DNA of 64,000 bases from Maniola hyperantus (GCF_902806685.2 NC_048556.1:8890734-8954733); one strand, 5' to 3'; counted from the stretch's first letter, positions 47,711-59,411 are shown. Numbers and translations: made by a program. The notes: generated from the sequence alone by a model not told the origin.

Positions 47711-47937
47711 TGCAGCATCGATATAAATGCCAAGATATGGTCAAGCTAACAAAATTTTTCACTATTTAGAAACCAAATAAATCAGCGCCACCTCTTAGAT
47801 ACTAATGAATGATCCGTTTGAAATCCAGACGTCACTGAGGTTGCGTTGGCTATAGCACCAATGATTCGGTGCCATTTTGTTTGTTCAATAACCCTGTCCA
47901 TACGAAGTAATATATAAGTCAATGGCTTGCAGTAAAA
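47711..47937 (-). repeat. Dispersed repeat inside the 3' UTR
   Basis: Reverse-complement match to the element at 26504-26713, sharing 'cattgacttatatattactt', 'ttgaacaaacaaaatggcac' and 'tcattagtatctaagaa'. It interrupts otherwise unique 3' UTR sequence. Confidence 0.8.
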
Positions 47938-48476
47938 TATTTGTGCTGTGTATTATGTCTAGGTAAATAACTTATTGTTCTAAACGTGATTGTTGATGAA
48001 AATTAGGGGCTATTTGCACATAAAATTAGAATATTTTCCAACAGTATCTGGCCTATCAAACTTTTTTACAAATTTCTTATTTTTTTTGATAAACATTTTT
48101 ATGATTCATAACTTTCTTTTGTAACATATTTTATCTGGAAGAACATCCTTTTGTAAATTTTCGAGAATATTGAATACTTATTAAGTAATGTTGATAAATG
48201 TTGTATTTGAAGATAGTATTCAGCTCACTATAGTTATTATTTTTCTCGTTGTATTAAGTAATATTAATTATTTTAACTATTTATTAATTATTTATATACA
48301 TATATCCTAAGTGATGAGAATAGACTGTAAATATTATAATTTTATCAATAATTGTATATAATAATATTATTATTGCGTTAATTTTACTATTATTGTGATC
48401 TTAGCGAATGGTGTAAATGTGTTTTCTGTTAAGTGAATGTAAAATATGATATTTAATGTTAAAAATTTGAATAGTA

Positions 48477-48482
48477 AATAAA
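48477..48482 (+). terminator. Putative distal poly(A) signal AATAAA
   Basis: AATAAA followed within about 25 bases by a GT/T-rich stretch ('gtgtttta'), as expected for cleavage and polyadenylation. It is the last good signal before repeat-derived DNA begins. Confidence 0.5.
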
Positions 48483-48542
48483 ATGAGTGAGACTTTACTA
48501 GAGTGTTTTAATATAAACCTAAAATTGGAAATAGAAACTTAT

Positions 48543-48653
48543 GGCATGCAGAATACGGAACCCTAAAAAATACTTTTGCCTATATTATGATGTAGGGCAT
48601 CTACATCATAATATAGGCAAAAGTATTTTTTAGGGTTCCGTATTCTGCATGCC
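48543..48653. repeat. Perfect 53-bp inverted repeat with 5-base spacer
   Basis: Left arm 48543-48595 and right arm 48601-48653 are exact reverse complements around 'ggcat'. The arms start and end with ggcatgc/gcatgcc and contain 'cggaaccctaaaaaatac', an end like that of family A. Lies just after the distal poly(A) signal. Confidence 0.93.
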
Positions 48654-48735
48654 AAATTTCAGCCTTATCCGTCCAGTAGTTTGAGCTGTGCGTTGATAGA
48701 TCAGTCAGTCAGTCACCTTTCCCTTTTATATATGT
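48640..48735 (-). repeat. Repeat family C, 5' half
   Basis: 'tgcatgccaaatttcagcct' to 'agtcacctttcccttttata', overlapping the right arm of the inverted repeat. Confidence 0.8.
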
Positions 48736-48995
48736 ATATAGAGTGGCTTATGCTCGCGACATAGTCCGCGAGGACTCCATAAATTTCAAACCTCCATTTA
48801 ACCCACTTAAGGGTGGAATTTCGAAAAATCCTTTCTCTTTACAAAGAACATACCCTCCAAATTTCATGTCTTTAGGACCAGCGGTTTAGACTGTGCGTTG
48901 ATATATATGTAAGTCAGTTAGTCAGTCAGGACTTTGAATTTTATACATACAGCTAAAGAAAACCTAAAAAGTATGTATTTTACTTTAAGTAACCC

Positions 48996-49194
48996 TAATA
49001 ATATTATAAATGTGAATGTGTGGATGTTTGGATGTTTGTAACTCAATCACGCAAAAACGGCTGAACGGATTTAAATGAAATTTCGAATGGAAATAGATTA
49101 TACCCTGGATTAACACATAGGCTACTTTTTATCCCGGAAAAACAAAGAGTTCCCGCGGGATTTTGAAAAATGAAAATCGCGGGCATCAGCTACT
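48996..49194 (-). repeat. Repeat family B variant
   Basis: 'taatattataaatgtgaatg', 'tttatcccggaaaaacaaag', 'cgcgggcatcagctac' on the minus strand. Confidence 0.8.
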
Positions 49195-49329
49195 ACTGAA
49201 ATATTCGTAATTCGAAAGCGTATTCGATACGATTGGCATTTTAAATTCGTAAGCCGCTTTAAATTGTTCAAACGAATACAATCGCTTCGTGAGAACACCG
49301 TCAGTTATTAAAAATCGGCCAAGTTTCTT

Positions 49330-49650
49330 CTCGCGTCAGTCCCTCAATTTTGAGGATCGTGGCTCTCTCGAGATATCACTTTCTTCACAATGTTGCGCCA
49401 CTTTTCGCCGTACGGAAGGTATTGCTATATATTGAATATAGATATTGAAGGTATATAGAAGGGTTTGTCGACCGCTTCTCTATGGTCGGACCAACGTCTC
49501 GGGCTTCGTCCGCGGTTTCTCTTTCCTCCGATTTTGCCAGTGATCAGCAGTTTCTCTATGCTACTCGCGTTTTTCCTAGCAATGTGACCGAAGTAGTCAA
49601 GCATCCGCCGCAGACGGATGTTAGACAGCCGCATCTTGATTTGCAATATA
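49330..49650 (-). pseudogene. LINE remnant: reverse transcriptase C-terminal region
   Basis: The minus strand reads MRLSNIRLRRMLDYFGHIAR, then KNASSIEKLLITGKIGGKRN and RGRSPRRWSDH, the known end of another LINE polyprotein type (different from the 'WEWRPRTGRR' type). Broken on both sides. Confidence 0.75.
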
Positions 49651-49684
49651 AACTTGTAAGTACCTACCTATTGAATTAAAAATA

Positions 49685-50087
49685 AAAACCGGCCAAGTGG
49701 GAGTCAGGCTCGCGCAGCGAGTGTTCCGTACGACAGTCGTATTTTTTCGACATTTTGCATAAAAATAAATAAAAATCTGTTTTAGAATGCACATGTGAAG
49801 CCCTTTCATATGATACCCCACTTGATATAGTTATCTTACTTCGAAAATTTAAAATACTAATTATTAGTTTATGACCACAATTTTTTTTTTGTGTAACGTA
49901 ACCACAAATTCACTGTTTTCAGATTTTTCCCCTAATACCAGCTATAAGACCCACCTACCTACCAAATTTCATGATTCTAGGTCAACGGGAAGTACCCTGT
50001 AGGTTTCTTGACAGACAGACAGACAGACAACAAAGTGATCCTATAAGGGTTCCGTTTTTCCTTTTGAGGTACGGAACCCTAAAAATC
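49685..50087 (+). repeat. Repeat family A, full length
   Basis: 'ccggccaagtgggagtcagg' to 'ttgaggtacggaaccctaaa', both ends kept with a small internal deletion. Confidence 0.92.
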
Positions 50088-51639
50088 AGGAAAAGAACAC
50101 GTTTCCATGTTATTAACATACAAAGCGTGTAATTAAACAAAAGGGTATCATGTCACACTTAATTTTCAGCACTTTGATACGGTATCTCGTGTAACGTGGT
50201 AATTAGAAAACAAATTACTTTTGGTAATTTATTACCGGAGGCGCTTAAGTTAGTAACTAGGTCGTTAAGGGAAAATTAATAAACAGTGGTAATTCCACTC
50301 ATGGTTCAGAAGTTGTGATGAACTTTATAACATAACTATACTAGCTAATCCGCCCCGGCATCGCTCGAGGGGAATTTTTGAAAACCAGTAAAGGGTGGAG
50401 TTTCCAAAAACCCTGAAAAACTTCATTGTTAATTTTTTATCAAAATCCCATCAATATAGATTGAAAAATAACGGACTTTCGTACAAATGGATAGAATGGA
50501 ATTTCTAAAAATCCTGAAAAACGCATTTATTCATTTTAAATCTAAATTTTCGTGGATACCCTACACTTAGCTTAAAATTTGTGGGCTTTCGTAAACTCTA
50601 ATTCTCTATTCAACCCTCTTAGGGATGGAAAATAGATAAAAGAATGGAATTTCCAAAAAATCCATTCTTAGTGAGTGCCTACGTCATAAAAAGAACTTAC
50701 TGACAAAATTTTCCTTCTAGCAAGTAAAATCTCCAATTAACTAGTGTGTATTGCACCCTGCTGATATTAGAACGAGGATATAATAGGCTCCCTCTTGTTA
50801 TCATTATTAAAGCAATTTTTGATATACTTAGTCGGCTTGAAGCTACACAACGTCATAATTAGGCACGTCGCTCACAGAGGCAAGGCTGAAGACGGCGGGC
50901 GCGGCAACGCGAGAAGTTGTTTGAAGAGGCGCCCGATCTCTTCGAGATTTTTTTCCTTCTTCATTCTCATCAAGGAAAAATGAGACGAGGTATGACGATC
51001 GACGAGGTTAGGCGAGGCGAGGCAAGGAGATGTCCGTGTACACTCAACAGTTTCTCCTCGTGTCGCGGAGGTGTTAAAGACTTTTAATAATAATTGTGTT
51101 GTTGTACTTAGTATAATTTAACACCGCCCATGGATGCTCAAAGCAACAGCTCGCGCAACTTTTTGCACGTTTGCGTATTCTAATTTTGTCAACGTATACC
51201 ATACCAATACGTATAAAATGACATTCATATAACATGCCCGGCTTTGATATTAATATGTAGATAATAGGTACCTATTTGTATTATAGATATTTCTTTTATG
51301 TTCGAATAATACGTGCATGTATCATCACATCACCATAATATTATTATTTTATCTACTTTTCCAACTTTCCGTGAACTGGGTAGCTGCGGTAGTTAAGTAT
51401 ATCAAATTTGGAGGCTATAAAAACTACTCCAATATTGTAAGAGTCCCAGAAACTCCATTTGCCAATTTCGCAAAATAAAATAAACCATAATATATCATGT
51501 GTACCTACTTATTCTGTTGTAGGTACCTACTTTATTAACTTTACTGTTTTATCGATTTTGTAGTTTGAACTGAAAACATGGGTATCTATACTTTATTAAG
51601 AGCTATAGTTATGCAGGCCGTCATGTTTCGAGGAAAAAT

Positions 51640-51935
51640 ATTTTTTATCTATCTATCCGAGGCGTACATCGTTGGTGCGCCTCGGTCGTGTAGTGGGGGA
51701 CCCCTTGAGTGTGTCCCCGGTGGAGGGTCCGCCTCGGCGGACGACGCCTGGGTGGGTCGCGGTTGATGGTTTCGGTGTTCCCGTGGCCCAGTTTTAGTGG
51801 ATATTCCGGTTGCCTCTCGGCCGGCGAGTCCCACATACCTTCCTTCCACATGGCTGGCTGGTTGGCTAGCTGACTGGCTTCCAGGGGGGAATGGGGTGCA
51901 TAAATGCATTTCCCAGCGATAAAAAAAGAAGGTAG
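51640..51935 (+). repeat. Possible LINE 3' end with short A tail
   Basis: GC-rich 'gtgggggaccccttgagtgt' to 'gcataaatgcatttcccagc' 'gataaaaaaag'. The last part matches 25900-25970. Minus-strand open frames of 86-98 codons here are shadows of GC-rich composition. Confidence 0.55.
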
Positions 51936-52674
51936 GTACATAGTGGAATCTTGGCCTTATAACAGCTTTTTTACGATAAAATGTTTTGAACCTATAATTT
52001 ACCTTATCTCCAGGCGATAAACATAATATACGTCCCTATTTAGCCAGGATTGTCCCGCTTTATCTCAGCCCGGGCAAGTTTCGTGACGTGGGTCCTATCT
52101 GTTTTGATAATAATATGTCCTCAAATTAAAATATTGTATAGAAGTGTTAAAAAGAGCGTGAGATTGTCAACGCAACGATGGGCACTGGGCAGTAACCCAT
52201 TATAGAGTCTAATAGATCGTTATTGTAAAAGTAATCTTATTTGTAAAATGCTACAGTTTAATTTGCGTATGCTTTGTATGCTACAGGCCTACAGATATTT
52301 ATATTCTTTGGAATAAAAAAGAATTACAAGATTAATTTGCAGTAATCAAAAACAGACACATGGAGTATGCAATATGCACTGCCCGCCCTCTCACTACGAA
52401 AGAAGCAGGAAAAGCAAGTAATCACCAACACACAACACCACACGAATCTTCCAGAACTCTACGTACGCTTCACTTCATCTCTGGAGCATCCTCAGGAGAT
52501 GAAGACTCTACATCGCACTTGTGCATTATAGCAAATTAAGATTGTATTTCCTTGTATATCATGAAACTCCGCAAAGTAACGCCTGCTTATATCTAAAATT
52601 CTTTCAAAAATGTTTTATGTACATTTTTGTGTGGGAACTGCCCTTGTATTTAGATCTAAATTAACTTATTGACG

Positions 52675-52900
52675 AACTAGCTTATGCTCACGACTTCGTC
52701 CGCGTGGGCTACATAAATTCCAAACCCCTATTTTACTCCCTTAGGGATTGAATTTTCAAAAACCCTTTCTTAGCAAATGTCTACGTCATACTCGTAATAG
52801 CTATCTGAATGCCAAATTTCAGCCCAATCCGTCAGTGGTTTGAGCTGTGCGTTGATAGATCAGTCAGTCAGTCAGTCAGCTTTTCCTATTACATACATAG
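52675..52900 (-). repeat. Repeat family C
   Basis: 'gcttatgctcacgacttcgt' to 'agtcagcttttcctattaca', full length on the minus strand. Confidence 0.88.
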
Positions 52901-53769
52901 ATTTGCAGTGCTCAGACAAACCGTCAAGCACACACTGTCAATTTTTTTTGAAATAAATAATATAAAAGTTTTAAAGACAAGAAATACCATTTCTATTAGG
53001 TACTTAGAGTTCTGCGGTTCTCCCCGTCTACCCAACTGATTGAATTGACTCCTACGTAAACAGCAGGTAACAAACCTTTAGGAAGTTGCTTCATTCTCTA
53101 TTCTTAAGGGGACTCAGTTCGGTGCTTTCTTCATACAAACGTAGGAGGGAAATTACAACAATATTCGATATTGTACGCACAAAACTAAGAATTATATCGA
53201 TTTATCTCGTCATTATCTAGGTTTATTGATATATAAAACATTAAAAAAAATATTGATTTAAAAGTTACGAGGCTCAAAAGATTCCTATTTTAACACTAAA
53301 TTAATGACAACTTTGGGCGTAAATAAATAAGATTAGGGATATGAAAATTCTAAAACAATTTATCAATACACGTAGTTTATTTATTCATTAGTTGAAATAA
53401 CTTTACCTTGCAAACATAAATTCAGCAGTTTTTTCTCAAAAATACTTTTCCTAAACCCTTTTCGCGCGCTTGATTTCGGTGAAAATCATCGTGCCTCTCA
53501 ACTTTCTCATACAATGTCAAGTGAAAAGCAAACATGTTACCCACGTGCGCAGCCAATTTCGGTCGAGCGTCCTGCGTCACCTTAAAGAAAATTTTCGCAC
53601 GAACGTAATAATAAAAATTCGAAGTAAGGATGCTATACCGTCGAGATTTTCCTATTATGGTCTCTATAAATCTGAGTCTCTTGTTATCTACAATACTAAT
53701 ACTCGTATTGCAGTTATTATGCTCGTATTTGTGCACATTTTGAGCAACAATACTGAAATGAGACTTGTT

Positions 53770-53935
53770 TTAGAGTATTGGTAAAGTCGTACAAAATGAC
53801 TTTTCAAGTGCCATTTTAAACTCTATGGACGGTTTACCTTTAAAATAGGGACTAAAATCGAACTTTTGACTTGACATTTGACACAAAGTTAAAATGGCGC
53901 TTGAGAACTCATTTTTTACGCATTACTACCCGCTT
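53770..53935. mobile_element. Foldback element, AT-rich
   Basis: 'cttttcaagtgccattttaa' on the left and 'gttaaaatggcgcttgagaa' on the right are inverted copies, about 165 bp in all. Related sequence lies at 55060-55190. Confidence 0.65.
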
Positions 53936-54095
53936 GACCACTATCCCTCTTGTTGGAAAGTGATGATCTGTTCTAGGATTGGGCGCATTTGCCTAGAAGA
54001 GCGAAGCCGGGGCGGGTCAGCTAGTCGAATAATAAAATATGTAAGGATTATCATCATTCCTTTTTATTGCTGTCAAGCGTGAACCTATCTCACAA

Positions 54096-54521
54096 TAAAA
54101 ACCGGCCAAGTGCGAGTCAGGCTCGCGCAATGAGGGTTCCGTACTACAGTCGTATTTTTTCGAAATTTTGCACGATAATTCAAAAACTATGATGCATAAA
54201 AATAAATAAAAATCTATTTTAGAATGTACAGGTGAAGACCTTTCATATGATACCCCATTTGATATTGTTATCTCACATCGAAAGTTGAAAATACTAATTT
54301 TTAGTTCGAGACCACAATTTAATTTTTTTTATGTGATCTAACCCTAAATTCGCGGTTTTCAGATTTTTCCCCTAAAGCCAGCTATAAGACCCACCTACCT
54401 GTCAAATTTTATGATTCTAGGTCAACAGGAAGTACCCCGTAGGTTTCTTGAAAGACAGATGGACAACAAAGTGATCCTATAAGGGTTCCGTTTTTCCTTT
54501 TGAGGTACGGAACCCTAAAAA
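54096..54521 (+). repeat. Repeat family A, full length
   Basis: 'ccggccaagtgcgagtcagg' to 'tgaggtacggaaccctaaaa'. Confidence 0.93.
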
Positions 54522-54874
54522 TCACATACTCCGGTTCTAATCCAGCTTCTACACAAAAGAATCATGAACATAGAAGTTTACTAGAGCGTCACTTCACTTC
54601 ACTTGTATGCAACGTGCACTTTGTTCAGAACTAGCGATGCTAGCACTTGCCGACTTGTGTAGTGTAGTCCTGCAATTTAAAACTAAACGGAAATATCGGA
54701 AAGCAATGTTCCTTTGTTAAAGCTTTTAAAAGGGAAAGAAAGTGGGTTTAGTACTTACCTAGGTACCTATATCTATGTCATAAAAAAGAGCAGCTTATTA
54801 ATTCTATCAATGACGACGACGACCGCGACAGGGTCTTCTCCGGTTGGCCGAAGGCCAAGCGGGGGTACCCGGTA

Positions 54875-54918
54875 CGGGCCTCGAGGCGTAGCGTAGCGTA
54901 GGCGTAGCGTAGCGTAGG
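54875..54918. repeat. Short tandem repeat (GCGTA-type)
   Basis: 'ggcgtagcgtagcgtaggcg' repeated with 'tagcgtagcgtagg', about eight short units. Confidence 0.8.
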
Positions 54919-55049
54919 TTTCATCTTTAGTGGTTGTAGAATTCAGCGCCATCTATGAAACTTTTCTCGAACGTTGCCTGGAAACCTCCGCATTGAAGGA
55001 TGTTTTTTATTTTACAATTTTGTAAACTTACAACACTAAAGAAACACAA

Positions 55050-55195
55050 CTTATCACGCGTAAAATTTAACTCCTCACGCGTCATTTTAACTTTTTGTGT
55101 CAAATTTCATGTCGAAAGAAAAATGTCGTATAATTGACATGACAGTAGACATATAGAGCTAAAACGGCGCGTGAGGAGTCATTTTGTACGGACTA
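55050..55195. mobile_element. Foldback element related to 53770-53935
   Basis: 'ctcctcacgcgtcattttaa' and 'aaaacggcgcgtgaggagtc' are inverted copies; both copies of the family carry 'tcatttt.tac' at an end. Confidence 0.65.
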
Positions 55196-55204
55196 TAGAT
55201 AGCT

Positions 55205-55450
55205 GTCACACTCATCTAACCGCTTCACGCCACCTTCTTCAGGTCATCCGTCTAGCGGGCTGGACGTTATTTCACTCTGCCCTTACCGGTACGTGGTTTC
55301 CACTCCAGAACATACATATCTATGTATCACATCGACCGTTGATTTTGCGACAGACATGACCTGATTTCAGCTTGCTAATCCTTTGAGCCATGTCGTTCAC
55401 TTTTGTTCTTCTATGAATTTCCTCGTTCCGGATTATATCCCTGATTTAAT
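55205..55450 (-). pseudogene. RTE-like LINE remnant, diverged
   Basis: On the plus strand it follows the plan of the 16418 remnant: 'gtcatccgtctagcgggctg', 'tttgagccatgtcgtt', 'ttcttctatgaatttcctcg'. The complement resembles the C-terminal RT tail. Strongly decayed. Confidence 0.5.
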
Positions 55451-55494
55451 AACTAACATAGTTTGCTCCATAGAACACGAGGACACGACGTCGA

Positions 55495-55827
55495 CGACCT
55501 CCCTGGCGCAGTGGTAAGCGCTGTGGTCTTATTAGTGGGAGGTCCGGAATCGATTCCTGACAGGGATTAGGAATTTTATAATTTCTAAATTTCTGGTCTG
55601 GTCTGGTGGGAGGCTTCGGCCGTGGCTAGTTACCACCCTACCGGCAAAGCCGTGCCGCCAAGCGATTTAGCGTTCCTTTACGATGCCGTATAGAAACCAA
55701 AGGGGCATGGGTTTATTAAAAACTGCCATACCCCTTCCAGGTTAGCCCGCTTCGATCTTAGACTGCATCGTCACTTACCACCAGGTGAGATTGCAGTCAA
55801 GCGCTTGTATCTGAATAAAAAAAAACA
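55495..55827 (+). repeat. SINE family E, full length
   Basis: tRNA-like head 'cctccctggcgcagtggtaa' (A box) and 'aatcgattcctgacaggg' (degraded B box), body 'ggccgtggctagttaccacc', end 'gtatctgaataaaaaa'. Confidence 0.9.
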
Positions 55828-55965
55828 CTATTAGGTGTACTGGGTAAAGGAAATTTCCTCCTACTAAAAGTGATTCCTAGAACCGAGCACGACTAGACGA
55901 TCTCAACCAATATCGTTCCAATAAACCTTTGTTTACTTCCCCCTAACTGAGTTATAAAGATCTGT

Positions 55966-56534
55966 ACGCACCTGAGCTGCGCTGCGCGTCGCTTCAGTCC
56001 GACTGCAGGGCGCGTCACTTCAGGCCGCTCACGGTACCTACCGCACTACAACTGCAGTACGCGGCAGCTCGCGTCACTTCTATGCCCGATCGCGTACGAA
56101 CGACAACGTCGCAAGATGAGCGACATTGAAGAGGGAAAGGGTGGTAGCCGACATCCTAGGGGTTGGGAATTTTGAGGATATACTTTTAAGAGCCCGTCAT
56201 GTGCCAAGAATTAAAACTACGTTATTTATTTTGAGGTCTACCACGCCTATACATTAAATACTTAACTCGATCTTATCCGAGCGCCGCCGTACGCATTCTG
56301 AAGCGACGCGACGCGCCGCTGGGTATGTCGCACTAGCGTCGCTGCACCGCGCGTCGCTTCGCTGCGCTTCACAATATTCTACAGCCGCGACGCGCGGCAA
56401 CGCGCGGTGAAGCGCTGTGCAGCGCCGCTCTAGTGCGATATGCGCCATACAAAGTGATAGAAATAATATTTTGACGCTCTGTGCCGCGACGTGCAGTGAC
56501 GCGCAGCGCAGCTTAGGTGCGTACAGACCTTTAA
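55966..56534. mobile_element. 570-bp GC-rich element with terminal inverted repeats
   Basis: Left 'gatctgtacgcacctgagct' and right 'agcttaggtgcgtacagacc' are inverted copies, extended by 'gcgctgcgcgtc' / 'gacgcgcagcgc'. The interior repeats 'gcgtcgctt' and 'gcgcgtcgct' strings. Non-coding MITE-like element; family unknown. Confidence 0.82.
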
Positions 56535-57236
56535 GGTCAGATCACAATCGCTTTCGCTTTGATCGAATTATGTTTATTAAATAAATAATAGCGATGGAAT
56601 CACTGCAATTTGTATGAAGTTTAATTTAAAGTGATTGATTTGAATTGAGTTTCTATTTACTTAACGGAAAATATGATTATGCAGATCGTTGATAATTTTC
56701 ATACACATTTTCAATTGGATGGACCTGCGGCATGTGTATAGCAATTGAATACATAGAATAAATAAGGTGGAAGAAAATCATTGATGAATAAAAGACAGAT
56801 TTATTTTTATATACCGACTACCAGCTCATGTGAATTTGAAATTGCACAATGGAAACACGCATAGAAATTAGCATTATTATGGTGCGCTTTTTTAAGCAAT
56901 TGTTGCTCGGCAACACGTATGGATCGATTTGGAGCAATAAGTAGAGCAATCTCGGTTGCTCGTATTGCTCGGTATTGCAGTAAATTTCTTCATGTGGTTG
57001 TCATAATTACTAAATTGCCTGAAATTGCGGAACTTTAATTGCCCGTGTAAGCGTACCTTTACGCGTAGGTAAATATAATATAGATAATTAATAATAGATT
57101 GTTTCTTACTTCATAAAATAAAGTCTTATTTTATTTATTAGGTTAACTTTCGGCTACTTACATTAAAACATTAAAAAATACTTATTCTGAACATATAACT
57201 TACGGAAGTTCAGTTATTATTATTTTATTTTATTGT

Positions 57237-57324
57237 AATTAATTGGGGATGGATGTGATTATTTTTTGTATAATTCTGTTGGTGTATTATACAAAAAATA
57301 ATAACATCCATCCCCAATCAATTA
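57237..57324. repeat. Inverted repeat of about 40-bp arms
   Basis: 'ggggatggatgtgattattt' and 'aataataacatccatcccca' are inverse, with 'ttctgttggtg' at the centre. It resembles the 48543-48653 palindrome in layout but not in sequence. Confidence 0.85.
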
Positions 57325-58006
57325 ACCGATTTTCCAAAAATCCTTCTTTTGTGAGTGCCTTAAGGAACCTTATGTCAAAATTTCCTTAAATCAAGTTTTT
57401 AACCCCAGTAGTTGTGCGTTGATAGATCAGTCAGTCAGTCAGGACAATTAGTCAAATATATAAGATTTGTGAGCAGAACTTCTAATCAAATAATAGAACT
57501 AAACTACGAAGTACCTATTTGTATCTTCAGCATCACGATAATAATATATTAGACATAATATTTCCATAATATAAATCACATTCGTGTGACAAACAAACAA
57601 CACGTATGACCTTGTTTGTGTTCTTTTACATAAAATAAATCCACTAGAACTTTTCATGTGTTTTTCACGCATGATAAATTTTGTGCTACTTTGGTACCTC
57701 TACTTGTCTGACCTTATTTGTTTTCAATGAATGCCCCAATTTACTAAAGTAATACTTACTTTTTAGTAAGCCAGCCAGTGTTCTTGGCACCATTCCACGC
57801 GGGCATGATTTGTACAGTAACTAGGATAGGGTAGCTTTAAGTTATATTGTACTACAGATTTGTCTATTGCGTCAAATTATAGCAATAATAATAATAATGA
57901 TAAATACACTTTATTTGTACAACCACAAGAAGGATTACATTAAAGAATAAAAAACACAGACAGAAGGAAGATACAAAAGGCGGCCTTTATCGCTAATTGA
58001 TGATGA

Positions 58007-58352
58007 CGACCTCCCTGGCGCAGTGGTAAGCGCTGTGGTCTTAATAGTGGGAGGTCCCGGGTTCGATTCCTGGCAGGGGTTTGGAATTTTATAATTTCTA
58101 AATTTCTGGTCTGGTCTGGTGGGAGGCTTCGGCCGTGGCTGGTTACCACCCTACCGGCAAAGCCGTGCCGCCAAGCGATTTAGCGTTCCGGTACGATGCC
58201 GTGTAGAAACCAAAGGGGTATGGGTTTAATAAAAACTGCCATACCCCTTCCAGGTTAGCCCGCTATCATCTTAGACTGCATCATCACTTACCACCAGGTG
58301 AGATTGCAGTCAAGGGCTAACTTGTATCTGAATAAAAAATAAATAAAAAAAA
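58007..58352 (+). repeat. SINE family E, full length (best copy)
   Basis: 'cctccctggcgcagtggtaa', B box 'gggttcgattcctggcag', 'cggcaaagccgtgccgccaa', 'ttaccaccaggtgagattgc', 'cttgtatctgaataaaaaat'. Confidence 0.93.
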
Positions 58353-58466
58353 TTAGCGATCTCTACCGGGCCACCTTATAGATTGGAAAATATGAGGAAA
58401 ATTAGACTGCAGGTGGTGTGTAATACCTATACTAATATACAATAAGTGTAATATACTAATAAGCAA

Positions 58467-58690
58467 TAGATGATGCCCGCGAATTTGTCCGCGTCGATTC
58501 AGGTTTAAAAAAATCCCGTGGGAACTCTTTGATTTTCCGGGATAAAAAGTAGCCTATGTCACTCTCCAGGTCTTTAATTATACCTACCCATGGAAAAATC
58601 ACACCGATCCGTTGGCGTTGCTCTGTTGTGACGTGATTGAAGTATACACCAACCATCCAACAAACCAACAAACAAACACACTTTCCCGTT
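58467..58690 (+). repeat. Repeat family B, full length
   Basis: 'agatgatgcccgcgaatttg' to 'aacaaacacactttcccgtt'. Confidence 0.9.
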
Positions 58691-58964
58691 TTAAGTCCCT
58701 TGTCTATCATGGACTTTCGCAAAGTAACGCCTGCTTCTATACAACACAAAGCAACATACCTAGTTTAACTAACTTAATAAAAATGTAACAAAATTGTTAA
58801 AAGCTTTCATCCTGTTATCTAAGGGCCATCAAGATAAAGTGTGTTTTGTAAACCACTTACTAACTGACAATCTCCAACGTTTTGATCAGTGAAGGCTGAA
58901 AGGTGAATTCGGTTAGATCGTAGCACAAGGATGACCTAATTGGACACGTAATTGCTTATTAGAA

Positions 58965-59115
58965 CTAGACTGTTCACTACAAGTTGACCCTTGCCGTCAT
59001 GTTGGCACTATTGCAGTTCACATGATAATAAACCCTAAGTTCTAAGGAATAAAGCAAACAAAGCAGTGGTGCCAATATTATGGCAAAGGACAGGCGTTAT
59101 AGTGAATGGTCTGTA
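58965..59115. mobile_element. Foldback element, about 150 bp
   Basis: 'agactgttcactacaagttg' pairs imperfectly with 'cgttatagtgaatggtct', and 'atgttggcactattgc' with 'gtggtgccaatattat'. No relatives seen in the window. Confidence 0.6.
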
Positions 59116-59175
59116 AACGCTCTAATAGACACTGAATTTAGGCTGGGTTTCCTTTAATGTCTAAACCACAGACAT

Positions 59176-59405
59176 CCATACTAATATTATGAATGCGAAA
59201 GTGTCTGTCTGTACGTCTGCTAGCTTTTCACGACCCATCCGTTTCACCGATATTGACGTTTGTACAGAGATCTAGCAACTAGGTTGAGACCTAGGGAGTT
59301 CACGGGACCAAAAATAGCCTCTCATTCTCCTCAGAGAATCAAAAAGTTTCCATGGGATTTTTACAAAACCTAAACCAATGTAGTTGAATAACAGGCATCA
59401 CTTAG
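59176..59405 (+). repeat. Repeat family K
   Basis: 'catactaatattatgaatgc', 'ctgctagcttttcacgaccc', ending '(a)caggcatcacttagtct'. Confidence 0.8.
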
Positions 59406-59411
59406 TCTATT

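Larger units (their letters stand above)
47080..48500 (+). other. 3' UTR of the receptor GC gene
   Basis: AT-rich, non-coding sequence after the stop. Two canonical AATAAA signals are placed as mRNA ends: 47332-47337 (short form) and 48477-48482 (long form). The end is set about 20 bases past the second. The boundaries are inferred; no transcript evidence is available. Confidence 0.55.

Noticed and set aside
51645..51941. 86- and 98-codon minus-strand frames rich in Pro and Arg
   Set aside because: GC-rich possible LINE tail; overlapping open frames on both strands are expected from composition.
53422..53784. Two 104-codon frames on opposite strands
   Set aside because: No domain or homologue recognised; mutual overlap suggests that at most one could be real, and no splice or start context supports either.
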